Source: Methanococcus maripaludis
GTDB taxonomy: Archaea; AGJL01; Methanococci; Methanococcales; Methanococcaceae
NCBI RefSeq assembly: GCF_013760955.1
Contig: NZ_JACDUL010000001.1
Location: forward strand, 24,481-88,480
Direction: 5' to 3'
DNA: 64,000 nucleotides
Shown in pieces: positions 32,096 through 40,622 of this stretch. A program made the position numbers and the translations under genes. Position 1 is the first letter of the stretch. Each line of letters opens with the position of its first letter. Under the pieces are notes generated by a model, which was not told the origin of the DNA, did no database searches, and saw nothing but the letters and a program-made list of their open reading frames with translations.

Positions 32096-32406
32096 GTATA
32101 TCTTCTCCTTAATTTTAAAATGCATTACAGACATTAACGGATTAAAAAAACAGTATAAATTATGGAAATTTGATTATATAAATGTAGTATTTTTGAATTT
32201 TAATTTGAGAATATATATTATACGTTAAATATCCCATTATTTTGCTTAATATAACCCATTAATCGTTACGATTGTAATGGTTTAAACTTACTATTATACT
32301 AAAATTAATTATTTTTGGTTAATTAGATCAATAACCTCAGCTAAAAGTTAATATATGTGGACAGTGCAGAGAAATATCATTATTATCAACCCATAATGGA
32401 GATAAT
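32096..32406. other. 311-bp intergenic region with palindromes between marker 14 and a binding-protein gene
   Basis: This is a divergent promoter region. CCATTA-type words recur at 32234, 32256 and, inverted, at 32275, with CCATAATGG at 32391. The 25-bp element at 32256-32280 is a nested palindrome: outer CCATTA/TAATGG, inner AATCG/CGATT around TTA. AT-rich TATA-like stretches surround it. No RNA gene is recognised. Confidence 0.5.
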
Positions 32407-33171
32407 ATGAAAATCCCCGAAATCCCCGTAATAATAGCATCTATATTGATAATAACTTCTTTTTCAGGATGTATCTCTTCTTATGGTATGGACTCTGACA
32501 CAGTAACTCCGGGTGTATTGACTATTGGAATCACACCTTCCCTGCCACCACTGGAGTATTATGAAAACGGTGAATTAAAAGGATATGATATAGACCTGAT
32601 GAAGGAAATTGCATATAAAATGGGTTTAAAACCGGAATTCAAAATTTACAGTTACGAAGGTGCACAAAAAGCACTTTTGAATGGCGAAATTGACTGTATA
32701 CCTTCAACGGCAATTTCACCTGAAAGAAAGGAAAAAATGGACTTTTCAAGGGCATATGTACAAACATACATGGTAATTGCAGTTTTTGAAAGCAGTTCTT
32801 ATCGCGAAATTAAAGATTTGAATGGAAAAAACGTTGCAGTTATAAAAAATACCTATACTGAAGACTGGGCAAACTTCTACTTAGGAAGTACTACTGCAAA
32901 TATCAAACCTTATGAAAGTGTTGACAGTTTGATGTCAGATGTAGAATCCGGAAACCTTGATGCAGTAGTTACTGATCAAATACACATGGATTACTACGCC
33001 CACAAGAATAATCTCGATGCTAGAATGATTTCTGAAAAGATTACGATTATTTACTGGGCAATTGCAGTGAAAAAAGGTAATAATGGGCTTCAGGACCAAA
33101 TAAATGATGCATTGTTTGAACTAGAAGAAGATGAAGCACTATACGAATTAAGAAATAAATGGTACGATTAA
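32407..33171 (+). CDS. Solute-binding lipoprotein, family 3
   Basis: 254 aa. A signal peptide ends in the lipobox SFSGC (about residue 21). The mature part is a periplasmic-binding-protein type II domain of the amino-acid type: LTIGITPSLPPLEYYENGELKGYDIDL at its start, then IPSTAISPERKEKMDFS and VAVIKNTYTEDW. It should capture an amino acid or similar solute outside the membrane for an ABC importer, but no permease or ATPase adjoins. GGAGATAAT precedes the ATG. Confidence 0.88.
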   Translation: MKIPEIPVIIASILIITSFSGCISSYGMDSDTVTPGVLTIGITPSLPPLEYYENGELKGYDIDLMKEIAYKMGLKPEFKIYSYEGAQKALLNGEIDCIPSTAISPERKEKMDFSRAYVQTYMVIAVFESSSYREIKDLNGKNVAVIKNTYTEDWANFYLGSTTANIKPYESVDSLMSDVESGNLDAVVTDQIHMDYYAHKNNLDARMISEKITIIYWAIAVKKGNNGLQDQINDALFELEEDEALYELRNKWYD

Positions 33172-33199
33172 TAACTTCAATTCTATTTTTATTAATTTT

Positions 33200-34357
33200 C
33201 TATTTTCCAAAGATAACTCGATCCAAAATCGGCCTAACAACTGTTGATGGGTTATCCATATCTCCTTTTTCATTTATAAATTCTACAAGGTTATTTTTAT
33301 TAATAAAATCAAAAATCCTGTCCATTTTATCGTTATTTAACATGTTTAATATTTTTCTAATTTTGATATTCTTATCAATTTCAGATGAAATTTCGCGTTT
33401 CCAGTTTTTTTCATAATTTTTTAAAAATTCAACATTGTAATTTCCTTCAAAATAATGATTTATTGTATCTGCACAGATTTTTCCACATTTTGCACCATAG
33501 TAAAGTCCACCCCCACTTAATGGCTTTACCTGGCCTGCGGAATCTCCAACAAGCATTACGTTATTTTTTACTGTTTTTGAATAACCGATTGGAATCGCAC
33601 CACAGATAAATTCAACCGGAGTTGCATTTTTCAAAATTTCTTTTGCAATCTGGTTATTTTCTATAAAATCCAGCAATTTTTTGTAAGAATTAGTTGAATC
33701 ACACATTCCAACCCTAACCCTATCGTTTCCAAGCGGAATTAACCACGTGAAAAACTTTTCAGAATACCTTTTATCATAAATTACGTAAACAAAATCATCA
33801 TCAATTTTCGCATTTACAAATTCAATCTGAACTCCCGAAATTATTTCCCTTTTTTTATCAAGCATATTCAATGATCTTCCAATTGTTGACCTTATCCCAT
33901 CAGCTCCGATAATTATCTCAGGAGAAACCTCGAAAATTTCGTCCATGTGCATTATTTGCAATTTATGCCTGTTGTTATCTCGATCGGAGGGTAAATTTGA
34001 ATTTTTAATTTTCCCGTATGATTTTAACAGTACATCCACATTTTTAGATGCCCTTACTGCAATATCTTTATCCATTACTTTTCGTTCGAAGACTTCTGCA
34101 CGAATCTCTTCATTTCCAACAGTAATAGAGCTGTTTTTTGAATAAATATGCGCTCCCCTAACTTTATTTACTGAACCCTTTGGATTTCCAAGTTCTTTTA
34201 TACAATTTTTACTCAAAAGCCCTGCACACTGGAGTGGAACTCCAATTTCCTGATGTTCTTCCAAAACGAGAACTTTTCTATTTTTAATATTTTCCCCAGT
34301 AATAAATCCAGAAGGCCCACCACCAACAATTACGACATCGTACTTTTCAAAATCCAT
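33200..34357 (-). CDS. Geranylgeranyl reductase-family FAD protein
   Basis: 385-aa flavoprotein. The N-terminal Rossmann motif is DVVIVGGGPSGFITGENI, PLQCAGLL follows, and the second FAD motif is VMLVGDSAGQVKPLSGGGLYYG. Family members hydrogenate the isoprenoid chains of archaeal membrane lipids. Paralogues exist in methanogens, so the exact substrate is uncertain. GGAATATC lies before the ATG. The start is divergent from cbiE. Confidence 0.85.
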   Translation of the reverse strand: MDFEKYDVVIVGGGPSGFITGENIKNRKVLVLEEHQEIGVPLQCAGLLSKNCIKELGNPKGSVNKVRGAHIYSKNSSITVGNEEIRAEVFERKVMDKDIAVRASKNVDVLLKSYGKIKNSNLPSDRDNNRHKLQIMHMDEIFEVSPEIIIGADGIRSTIGRSLNMLDKKREIISGVQIEFVNAKIDDDFVYVIYDKRYSEKFFTWLIPLGNDRVRVGMCDSTNSYKKLLDFIENNQIAKEILKNATPVEFICGAIPIGYSKTVKNNVMLVGDSAGQVKPLSGGGLYYGAKCGKICADTINHYFEGNYNVEFLKNYEKNWKREISSEIDKNIKIRKILNMLNNDKMDRIFDFINKNNLVEFINEKGDMDNPSTVVRPILDRVIFGK

Positions 34358-34469
34358 GATATTCCTGAAAAATTTTTTCGAAAGATTAATAGTTTTTAAA
34401 TCTTATATTAAATATCATTTTAAATATAGTTTCGCAAAAACTCTTTTGAAAATTAAAAATGAGGATATC

Positions 34470-35096
34470 ATGATTTATATCGTTGGAATTGGACCTGGAA
34501 ACAGGAACTATGTTACAGAAAAAGCATTTGATACAATTAAAACTTCAGATTTTGTTTTGGGAAGTAAAAGATCCCTTGATATCTTTGAAATTAACGGAAA
34601 AAAAATAGAACTTACGGTAAACCTCAAAAACGAACTTTGCGAATTTTTAACAAATTATAAAAAGTCAAATTCTAAAAAAAAGGTTTCTATTTTGTCAACA
34701 GGGGACCCCTGTTTCAGCGGCCTTTTAAAAACCATTTTTTCATTTGATTTTATTGAAAAAGAAGATTTTGAAGTGATCCCTGGAATTTCTTCAATTCAAA
34801 TAGCTGCTGCAAAAGCCAAAATCTCTTGGGAAGATTACAATATCCTTACATTACATGGAAAAGAAGAAAATCTAAAAAAATTGCTAAATTATGTAAAAAA
34901 TGGTGAAAAAGTGATTTTTTTACCAAACAATTTAAAAAAGGACCTCAAATTCCTGATTGAAAATGGCATTTCTGGCGAAAAAGAATTAACCGTTCTTGAA
35001 AATCTTTCATATGATAATGAAAAAATAATTACTGATAAAATATCGAATTTACTTGAAAATGATTATTCTTACCTTTTGGTCTGCATTATAAACTGA
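34470..35096 (+). CDS. cbiE: Cobalt-precorrin-7 (C5)-methyltransferase
   Basis: 208-aa tetrapyrrole methylase with the family N-terminus IYIVGIGPGNRNYVT and the internal STGDPCFSGL and ISSIQIAAAKAKISW. It methylates C5 in the anaerobic corrin pathway just before or with CbiT action. Start at ATG 34470 after GAGGATATC; the frame extends upstream to 34356 but has no binding site and overlaps the divergent gene. A lipoprotein gene follows after 13 bp. Confidence 0.93.
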   Translation: MIYIVGIGPGNRNYVTEKAFDTIKTSDFVLGSKRSLDIFEINGKKIELTVNLKNELCEFLTNYKKSNSKKKVSILSTGDPCFSGLLKTIFSFDFIEKEDFEVIPGISSIQIAAAKAKISWEDYNILTLHGKEENLKKLLNYVKNGEKVIFLPNNLKKDLKFLIENGISGEKELTVLENLSYDNEKIITDKISNLLENDYSYLLVCIIN

Positions 35097-35109
35097 GGAA
35101 GGGATACTT

Positions 35110-35742
35110 TTGAAAAAAATAGTCGCGCTATTTGTAGTTTTAACCTTATTTTCAGGATGCATTGGAAATGATTACAGTTCTGTTGAAATCGTTGAAAATA
35201 GCCCGTATCCAGAATTTATCTACGTAAATAACGATATGCTAAAAATAATAGTAAATAACATATCTGAAAAGCAGATTTCTGACCATTTTTTTGTAATACT
35301 TGATGGAGCATATATTAATAAAAATAATTACTCAAAATTGGCAGTTAGAACTCCACTCTGGAGATTTGGGGGCCTTTTTGTAAATGAAAATACAAAATCA
35401 GGAAATGGCCTTATATTTTTAAATTCGAATTTTGTTGGAACGCCAGATCTTAAATACAATATACCTCTCAATTACAACGATATAATAATATACGATGAAA
35501 ATTACGGAATATTTATTGAAATTGGAAAAGAATACAGCTCAGCTGAGATAATTGCTGAAAATTTTCCCGAAAATAAATATTTTATGGAATATACTAATGA
35601 CATTGCAAGTAAAAATATTATAAATCGTACGATTATTGAAAAAGAAGATATTTTAATTGGAATATACGTATTGGAAGGTGGAATTCCTATTACAAATCTG
35701 AATAACGGCGTATTTAACATGCATATTAAATCCAAATCTTAA
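35110..35742 (+). CDS. Hypothetical lipoprotein
   Basis: 210 aa. It starts at TTG 35110 with AGGGATAC upstream. The signal KKIVALFVVLTLFSGC ends in a clear lipobox. The mature part is predicted to be mainly beta with several Asn-linked glycosylation sequons. No known domain recognised. It is cotranscribed with cbiE to judge by the 13-bp gap; a corrinoid or cobalt link is only positional. Confidence 0.7.
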   Translation: MKKIVALFVVLTLFSGCIGNDYSSVEIVENSPYPEFIYVNNDMLKIIVNNISEKQISDHFFVILDGAYINKNNYSKLAVRTPLWRFGGLFVNENTKSGNGLIFLNSNFVGTPDLKYNIPLNYNDIIIYDENYGIFIEIGKEYSSAEIIAENFPENKYFMEYTNDIASKNIINRTIIEKEDILIGIYVLEGGIPITNLNNGVFNMHIKSKS

Positions 35743-35837
35743 AAAACTTTTAATTTTTGAAAACCAAATAAAAAGATATAAAAAATGAGTTAACGAATTA
35801 AATATTAATATATAAAAGCGGAAGAAAGGGATAGATC

Positions 35838-36140
35838 ATGGACCTAATGCAATTTGTTCCAGACCTCGGAACTGGATTTATAACGGGTTTTGTTGTTGGA
35901 TGGGGAATTAAAATGGCCATAAAAGTAGTTATTGCATTAATGGGCCTTTATGTATTCAGTTTAATTTATTTGAGTAATTTGGGAGTTATTTCCATAAACA
36001 CTGAAGCATTGTTTGGCCTTGTTGGAAACGTTGAAGGTGCAGTTATGTCTTATGGAAGTTTAGCTGTTGGATTAATTCACTCTGTGTCACTCGGCGGAGG
36101 ATTTGCAGCAGGTGCAGCAGTCGGATTAAAACAAGGTTAA
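35838..36140 (+). CDS. FUN14-family membrane protein
   Basis: 100-aa small membrane protein resembling the FUN14 family. The N-terminal FVPDLGTGFITGFVVGWGIK and two later glycine-rich hydrophobic segments match that fold. GGGATAGATC precedes the ATG. Prokaryotic function is unknown. A nucleotidyltransferase gene follows after 36 bp. Confidence 0.75.
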   Translation: MDLMQFVPDLGTGFITGFVVGWGIKMAIKVVIALMGLYVFSLIYLSNLGVISINTEALFGLVGNVEGAVMSYGSLAVGLIHSVSLGGGFAAGAAVGLKQG

Positions 36141-36176
36141 TTAAAAACCCATATTTAAATTTAAAAAAGTGAAACT

Positions 36177-37232
36177 ATGGATACACGTATTAGGGATTTT
36201 ATAAAAACCGATGAAGGTTATTTTGCAGTAAATACTTATTATCACCCCGAAAATGCCCTCATTTCCTTTTTAAGATATATAAATATTGAAAAAATAGGGA
36301 ATCATATTTTAAAAGACTACGATCTCGACGAAAGTGACATAAGGATACTCGACAGCCAGAGATTTATAAAAGTAGCAGATAGCGCGAAAGCCTATGCAAT
36401 TTTAAAAGAATATTACCCAGAATATTTGTTTTATGATACTATAAATGACGTTCTCTTGCATGCAATTCCTAAAACCAATATTAAAGAGATTTTAAGTCCT
36501 CAAAAAAGGTTGCAGGACGTTTTAAATGAGCAGAATACGGAAGCCGAAATAAAATGTGCGAAATTAGCAGATATTCTCCATGATTATGGGCTTGACTATA
36601 AAAATATGGGGGTTTCAGGATCTACTGTTTTAAAACTAAACAATGAAAATTCAGATATCGATTTTGTAATTTATGGAATGAAAAACCACAAAAATGCAAG
36701 AGAAATTCTTTCAGAAACATTTGAAGATGGTGTTTTATCCCCACTTTCTGAAGATTTCTGGAAAAAAGCGTATGCAAAACGAATAAAAGATGGAACTTTA
36801 ACTTACGACGAATTTGTGTGGCATGAAACGAGAAAATTGAATAGAGGTGTTGTTGACGGCGTTATGTTTGATTTACTTGCGACACGGGACTGGAATGAAA
36901 TAACTGAAAAATACGGGGAAAAGAAATATAAAAATTTAGGATTTATCCAGATTAAAGCAAAAGTAAAAGACGATTCGTTTGTTTTTGACAACCCTGCAGT
37001 ATACAAAGTTGAAAATGTTGAAATTTTGAACAATGAAAATAACGCAGATGTTTCTGCATCCGAAATTGAAGAAATAGTATCTTTTACCCACACTTATGCG
37101 GGATCTGCATATAATGGCGAAGAAATAATTGTTCGGGGAAAATTAGAAGAAGTTTCTGGAAAAGAAACTTACAAAAGAGTTGTTGTTGGAACTACAAGAG
37201 AAGCATTCAACGAATACGTAAAACTTAGCTAA
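36177..37232 (+). CDS. Predicted nucleotidyltransferase
   Basis: 351 aa. The central DNA polymerase beta-like nucleotidyltransferase core has the characteristic GVSGSTVLKLNNENSDIDFVIYG (about residues 143-165), with two catalytic Asp in DID. The C-terminal 100 residues look like a separate small beta domain. Similar archaeal proteins are annotated as predicted nucleotidyltransferases with unknown targets. A HAD-type gene follows after 27 bp in the same frame, so the pair is probably one operon. Confidence 0.75.
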   Translation: MDTRIRDFIKTDEGYFAVNTYYHPENALISFLRYINIEKIGNHILKDYDLDESDIRILDSQRFIKVADSAKAYAILKEYYPEYLFYDTINDVLLHAIPKTNIKEILSPQKRLQDVLNEQNTEAEIKCAKLADILHDYGLDYKNMGVSGSTVLKLNNENSDIDFVIYGMKNHKNAREILSETFEDGVLSPLSEDFWKKAYAKRIKDGTLTYDEFVWHETRKLNRGVVDGVMFDLLATRDWNEITEKYGEKKYKNLGFIQIKAKVKDDSFVFDNPAVYKVENVEILNNENNADVSASEIEEIVSFTHTYAGSAYNGEEIIVRGKLEEVSGKETYKRVVVGTTREAFNEYVKLS

Positions 37233-37259
37233 ATTAATTTTCTTTTTTTAGGTGGTATT

Positions 37260-37709
37260 ATTATTGATATTCCAAATTACGGTAAAATAACTTCTAAAAC
37301 GGTTGTTTTTGATTTAAACGGGACTTTAGCAGTTGATGGAATTGTAAACTCCGAAATAAAAGAACTTTTAAAGAAACTTGGAAAAACTTATAAAATCGTC
37401 GTACTTACGGCAGACACTTACGGAACTTTAGAAAAGGAATTTAATGGTCTTCCAATTGCCATTGATAAAATAAAAAACGAAATAGAAAAAGTAAATGCTG
37501 CTGAAAAATATTCGCCATATATTGGAATTGGAAACGGGAATAACGACTGTTTAATGCTTGAAAAAAGTGAACTTGGAATATTAATAATCGGGGAAGAAGG
37601 AGCTTCAACTAATGCGCTTTTAAAATCAGATATTGTTATTAATAATATAAAAGATGCGATAAAGTTACTTTTAAATGAAAAAAGGATTGTTGCAACGCTT
37701 AGAAAATAA
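37260..37709 (+). CDS. HAD-superfamily phosphatase-like protein with ATT start
   Basis: 149 aa. HAD motif I is VVFDLNGTLAVDG, motif II lies in IVVLTADTYG, and the acidic motif III region is YIGIGNGNNDCLMLEKSELGI. It resembles the catalytic-domain-only 'soluble P-type ATPase' group of HAD proteins. No ATG, GTG or TTG occurs in frame between the stop at 37230 and motif I. GGTG at 37251-37254 with the genome's usual five-base spacing points to ATT 37260 as initiator. The gene is easily missed by standard start-codon rules. Confidence 0.75.
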   Translation: MIDIPNYGKITSKTVVFDLNGTLAVDGIVNSEIKELLKKLGKTYKIVVLTADTYGTLEKEFNGLPIAIDKIKNEIEKVNAAEKYSPYIGIGNGNNDCLMLEKSELGILIIGEEGASTNALLKSDIVINNIKDAIKLLLNEKRIVATLRK

Positions 37710-37731
37710 AATATAAAAAATAAAATTAAAT

Positions 37732-38622
37732 TTAAACTTTTTTTAAAATTTCTTCAATTTTTTTAAGGTATTTTTCTTCTTCTGGAATTACGGTTATTTC
37801 TTTTGTTGGAAGGGTAATTGATGCCCTAAATCCGTTTTTTCTTGCAATTTCTGTTGCTTTTTTATTTAGATCATATAAATCATCAAATAATTCAGTTGTT
37901 AATTCGCAAGTTGGACTACAATACTGAAGACAGCAGCCTTCTCTCCAGTACCCGATTTTATTCCCTGCTTCACTTACACGCTTTATATCTATTTTATAGT
38001 GTTTTTGAAGATTAAACACATCAAAATGTCCAACCCTAATTAATGGCCTGAAAAAATGAATTTTGTACCTTTTTGGAACTTTTGTAAGTTCCATTTTTTT
38101 ATAAAGTTCGAATTCATCTTTTCTATTTAGTTTCGAATTATTTTCACGCATATATTGAAAGACAGGACCTGCAATTTTTTCAAGAGCAGTTTCTCCAGTC
38201 ATTATTATTTTTGCATTTTCTTCTTTTGCAATATCTATCATTCTAGCTTTCATTATCGTTTTACAGATCCTGCAGATGCTTTTTCCTTTTGCACCTTGCG
38301 TTTTTTTGGCCAATTCTTCAGTAATGTCTGGAAATATTATCGGTACATTAAATCTATCTGCTAATTTTTTTGCTTCGTTTGTTGAAATATCCCAACTCCA
38401 TTTATGGACAAAATGAACACACAAATGAACGTTTAATCCAAGATCCTTTGCAATCGCGAGTGCAACAGCACTATCTTTTCCGCCACTGAGCATTACAACT
38501 ATTTTTTCGTCTTTTAAATTCAGTTCTTCAAAATTATTTAAAATATCGTCTTTTAACTGATTTAAATGCATTAAATTCCGTTTATTCTGTGTCCAGGGCC
38601 TAAATTCAAGATTATTATCCAT
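37732..38622 (-). CDS. PP-loop ATPase, tRNA-thiolation/TtcA-like
   Basis: 296-aa adenine nucleotide alpha-hydrolase protein. The PP-loop is VMLSGGKDSAVALAIA (about residue 45). Cysteine sites follow: CRICKTIM and a dense CCLQYCSPTC. These may bind a metal or Fe-S cluster and carry sulfur, as in TtcA/TtuA-type tRNA thiolases. It lies 56 bp downstream of fdhD on the same strand, so a role in cofactor sulfuration is also possible. Start at ATG 38622 after GTGATTTT. Confidence 0.75.
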   Translation of the reverse strand: MDNNLEFRPWTQNKRNLMHLNQLKDDILNNFEELNLKDEKIVVMLSGGKDSAVALAIAKDLGLNVHLCVHFVHKWSWDISTNEAKKLADRFNVPIIFPDITEELAKKTQGAKGKSICRICKTIMKARMIDIAKEENAKIIMTGETALEKIAGPVFQYMRENNSKLNRKDEFELYKKMELTKVPKRYKIHFFRPLIRVGHFDVFNLQKHYKIDIKRVSEAGNKIGYWREGCCLQYCSPTCELTTELFDDLYDLNKKATEIARKNGFRASITLPTKEITVIPEEEKYLKKIEEILKKV

Positions 38623-38678
38623 AAAATCACATTTCTTTAAAAGTTTAAAATTAATTAACATAACTAAAAAACAAATAT

Positions 38679-39380
38679 TTACGATTTAAAATCTATGTTT
38701 TCTACCCCGTTGTAAACTGTAAAACGATCAATTCGTGCAAAACCAATTAATAAAACGTCATTTTCTTTTGCCAAAATTACTCCTTTGTCAGTTGACGGGG
38801 ATTTCGTAATAATTACCGGAATTTTAGAATTTACTGCTTTTTTAACCATTGCAGTAGGCTGTCTTCCACTTGATGCAAGTACACAATTGTTTAAATCAAT
38901 ATTATTTAAAACGGCATATCCAACTACCTTATCTACTGCATTGTGTCTTCCAATGTCTTCAAAATAAATGATTTTGTTTCCTGAAAAATCAAAGAGTGCT
39001 GCCCAGTGAACCCCACCCGTTATCTTCCATGTGTCTGATAATGTGGGCATTGTTTCCATGATTTTTTTAATCGTGCTTAAGTTTAAATTTACATCCTTGT
39101 TTTTTGTAAGTTGGTTTTTTGAGTCCGTTGTTTCTACAAATATTTTCTTATTTTCTATCTTAATTTTTGAAAAATTTTCAGGAGCGATATATCCTTCTGA
39201 AATTGTATACCCCAATCCCAATTCTTCAATATTTTCAGGAGATACAACCATTGTTTCAATTAATTTTCCATCAAGGTATAATTCATAAAAATCCTCAGTT
39301 ACTATCGTGTCTTCTTTTTCTAAAAGGCCATTTTCTGCGCTCCAAGAATACGTTTTAACTTTTGTAACCATTTTAGACAT
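38679..39380 (-). CDS. fdhD: FdhD-like sulfurtransferase without the catalytic Cys pair
   Basis: 233 aa. The FdhD fold is evident from GLGYTISEGYI, ITGGVHWAALFD, EDIGRHNAVDKVVGYA and KSPSTDKGVILA. FdhD sulfurates the molybdenum or tungsten bis-pterin of formate dehydrogenases. In E. coli this uses Cys121 and Cys124 on a loop; here that region (about residues 88-100) contains no cysteine, and the only Cys in the protein is at about 166. Start taken at ATG 39380 after GGAG; 39401 is an alternative. Confidence 0.85.
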   Translation of the reverse strand: MSKMVTKVKTYSWSAENGLLEKEDTIVTEDFYELYLDGKLIETMVVSPENIEELGLGYTISEGYIAPENFSKIKIENKKIFVETTDSKNQLTKNKDVNLNLSTIKKIMETMPTLSDTWKITGGVHWAALFDFSGNKIIYFEDIGRHNAVDKVVGYAVLNNIDLNNCVLASSGRQPTAMVKKAVNSKIPVIITKSPSTDKGVILAKENDVLLIGFARIDRFTVYNGVENIDFKS

Positions 39381-39456
39381 TTTCGCACACTCCAAAATCA
39401 TACCATCAATATTATTATAACTTAAAGGACATAGTTGTTTAAATAACTGTGATACC

Positions 39457-40176
39457 ATGAGCTTTGAAAGATACAAAAGACAAATTTTGATGGACGATTT
39501 TGGAGAAAATGGCCAAAAAAAACTATTAGATTCAACTGTAACTGTCGTTGGTGTTGGAGGACTTGGAACCGTAGTTTCGCAATATTTGGCCGCTGCAGGG
39601 GTTGGAACATTAAAACTTATTGATTATCAGGAAGTTGAACTTTCAAATTTAAACAGGCAAATACTGCATTTTGAAAAAGATGTTGGAATACAAAAGGTCA
39701 ATTCTGCTAAAGAAAAGTTAGAAAGCCTTAATTCAGATATAAACATTGAAATCTATCCTGAAAAATTAAAAAAAGACCACATTGAAAATTCAGATGTTAT
39801 TATTGACTGTCTTGATAATTTTAAAGCGAGATACCTTTTAAACAGCTTTTCGAATAAATACAAAATCCCTCTTGTTCACGGGGCAATTGAAGACTTACGC
39901 GGGCAGGTTACAACGATAATTCCTGATGAAACACCATGTATTGAATGTATTTTTAAATTAAAAGATGATGAAGAAAATAAATCATTTCCAGTTATTGGGG
40001 TAACTCCCGGAGTAATTGGTTCAATTCAGGCGAGTGAAGCGATAAAATTAATAACTGGAATAGGGGCGCCTTTGAAAAATAAATTGCTTTCGATAAACAT
40101 GCGAACAAATGATTATTTCACATTTAATATTAAAAAAAATCCTGAATGCAAAATTTGCGGTGGTTTAAATGATTAG
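39457..40176 (+). CDS. E1-like adenylyltransferase, MoeB/HesA/ThiF family
   Basis: 239-aa protein that should adenylate the C-terminus of a ubiquitin-like sulfur carrier such as MoaD or ThiS/SAMP. The nucleotide-binding loop is GVGGLGTVVSQYLAAAG, with NLNRQILH and VIIDCLDNF downstream. Zinc cysteine pairs are CIECIF and CKICGG. The last 8 bp overlap moaE, which supports a role in molybdopterin synthesis. It is divergent from fdhD (76 bp between starts). Confidence 0.9.
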   Translation: MSFERYKRQILMDDFGENGQKKLLDSTVTVVGVGGLGTVVSQYLAAAGVGTLKLIDYQEVELSNLNRQILHFEKDVGIQKVNSAKEKLESLNSDINIEIYPEKLKKDHIENSDVIIDCLDNFKARYLLNSFSNKYKIPLVHGAIEDLRGQVTTIIPDETPCIECIFKLKDDEENKSFPVIGVTPGVIGSIQASEAIKLITGIGAPLKNKLLSINMRTNDYFTFNIKKNPECKICGGLND

Positions 40177-40594
40177 AGTTTCAGAAGAAGATTTTAATGT
40201 AGATATAGAAACTAAAGCACTTTTTAAAGATCATCCTGAAATAGGCGGTCTTGTAAACTTTGTAGGCGTTGTTAGAAACGTAGGATACGATAAAGGTGTT
40301 GAAAAAGAGGCCGAATTTATTGAATTTGAATGCTACGAACAAATGGCTTCAAAAAACCTTGAAGAATTAAAAAATAGAGCGATTGAAAAGTTTAACATTA
40401 TCGATGCTACCGTAATTCATAGGATTGGAACGTTAAAAGTGGGCGATAACATAGTATTGATCGTTGTTGGTGCAAAACATAGAAAAGAAGCATTTTTAGC
40501 TTGTGAATACTTAATTGACAGCTTAAAAGAAGAAGTTCCGATATGGAAAAAAGAATTTTCAAAAGATGGTTCTTACTGGGTAGAACAGCACTAA
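40169..40594 (+). CDS. moaE: Molybdopterin synthase catalytic subunit
   Basis: 141-aa MoaE, which with thiocarboxylated MoaD converts precursor Z to molybdopterin. Recognisable segments: GGLVNFVGVVRNVG, EFECYEQMASKNL, IHRIGTLKVGDNIVLIVVGAKHRKEAF and PIWKKEF. Start at 40169, inside the end of the E1-like gene with GGTG upstream, so translation is probably coupled. The product supports tungsten or molybdenum enzymes such as Fwd and formate dehydrogenase. Confidence 0.94.
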   Translation: MIRVSEEDFNVDIETKALFKDHPEIGGLVNFVGVVRNVGYDKGVEKEAEFIEFECYEQMASKNLEELKNRAIEKFNIIDATVIHRIGTLKVGDNIVLIVVGAKHRKEAFLACEYLIDSLKEEVPIWKKEFSKDGSYWVEQH

Positions 40595-40622
40595 TTTATT
40601 TTAAGTTTAAAAAAGGAAAACC

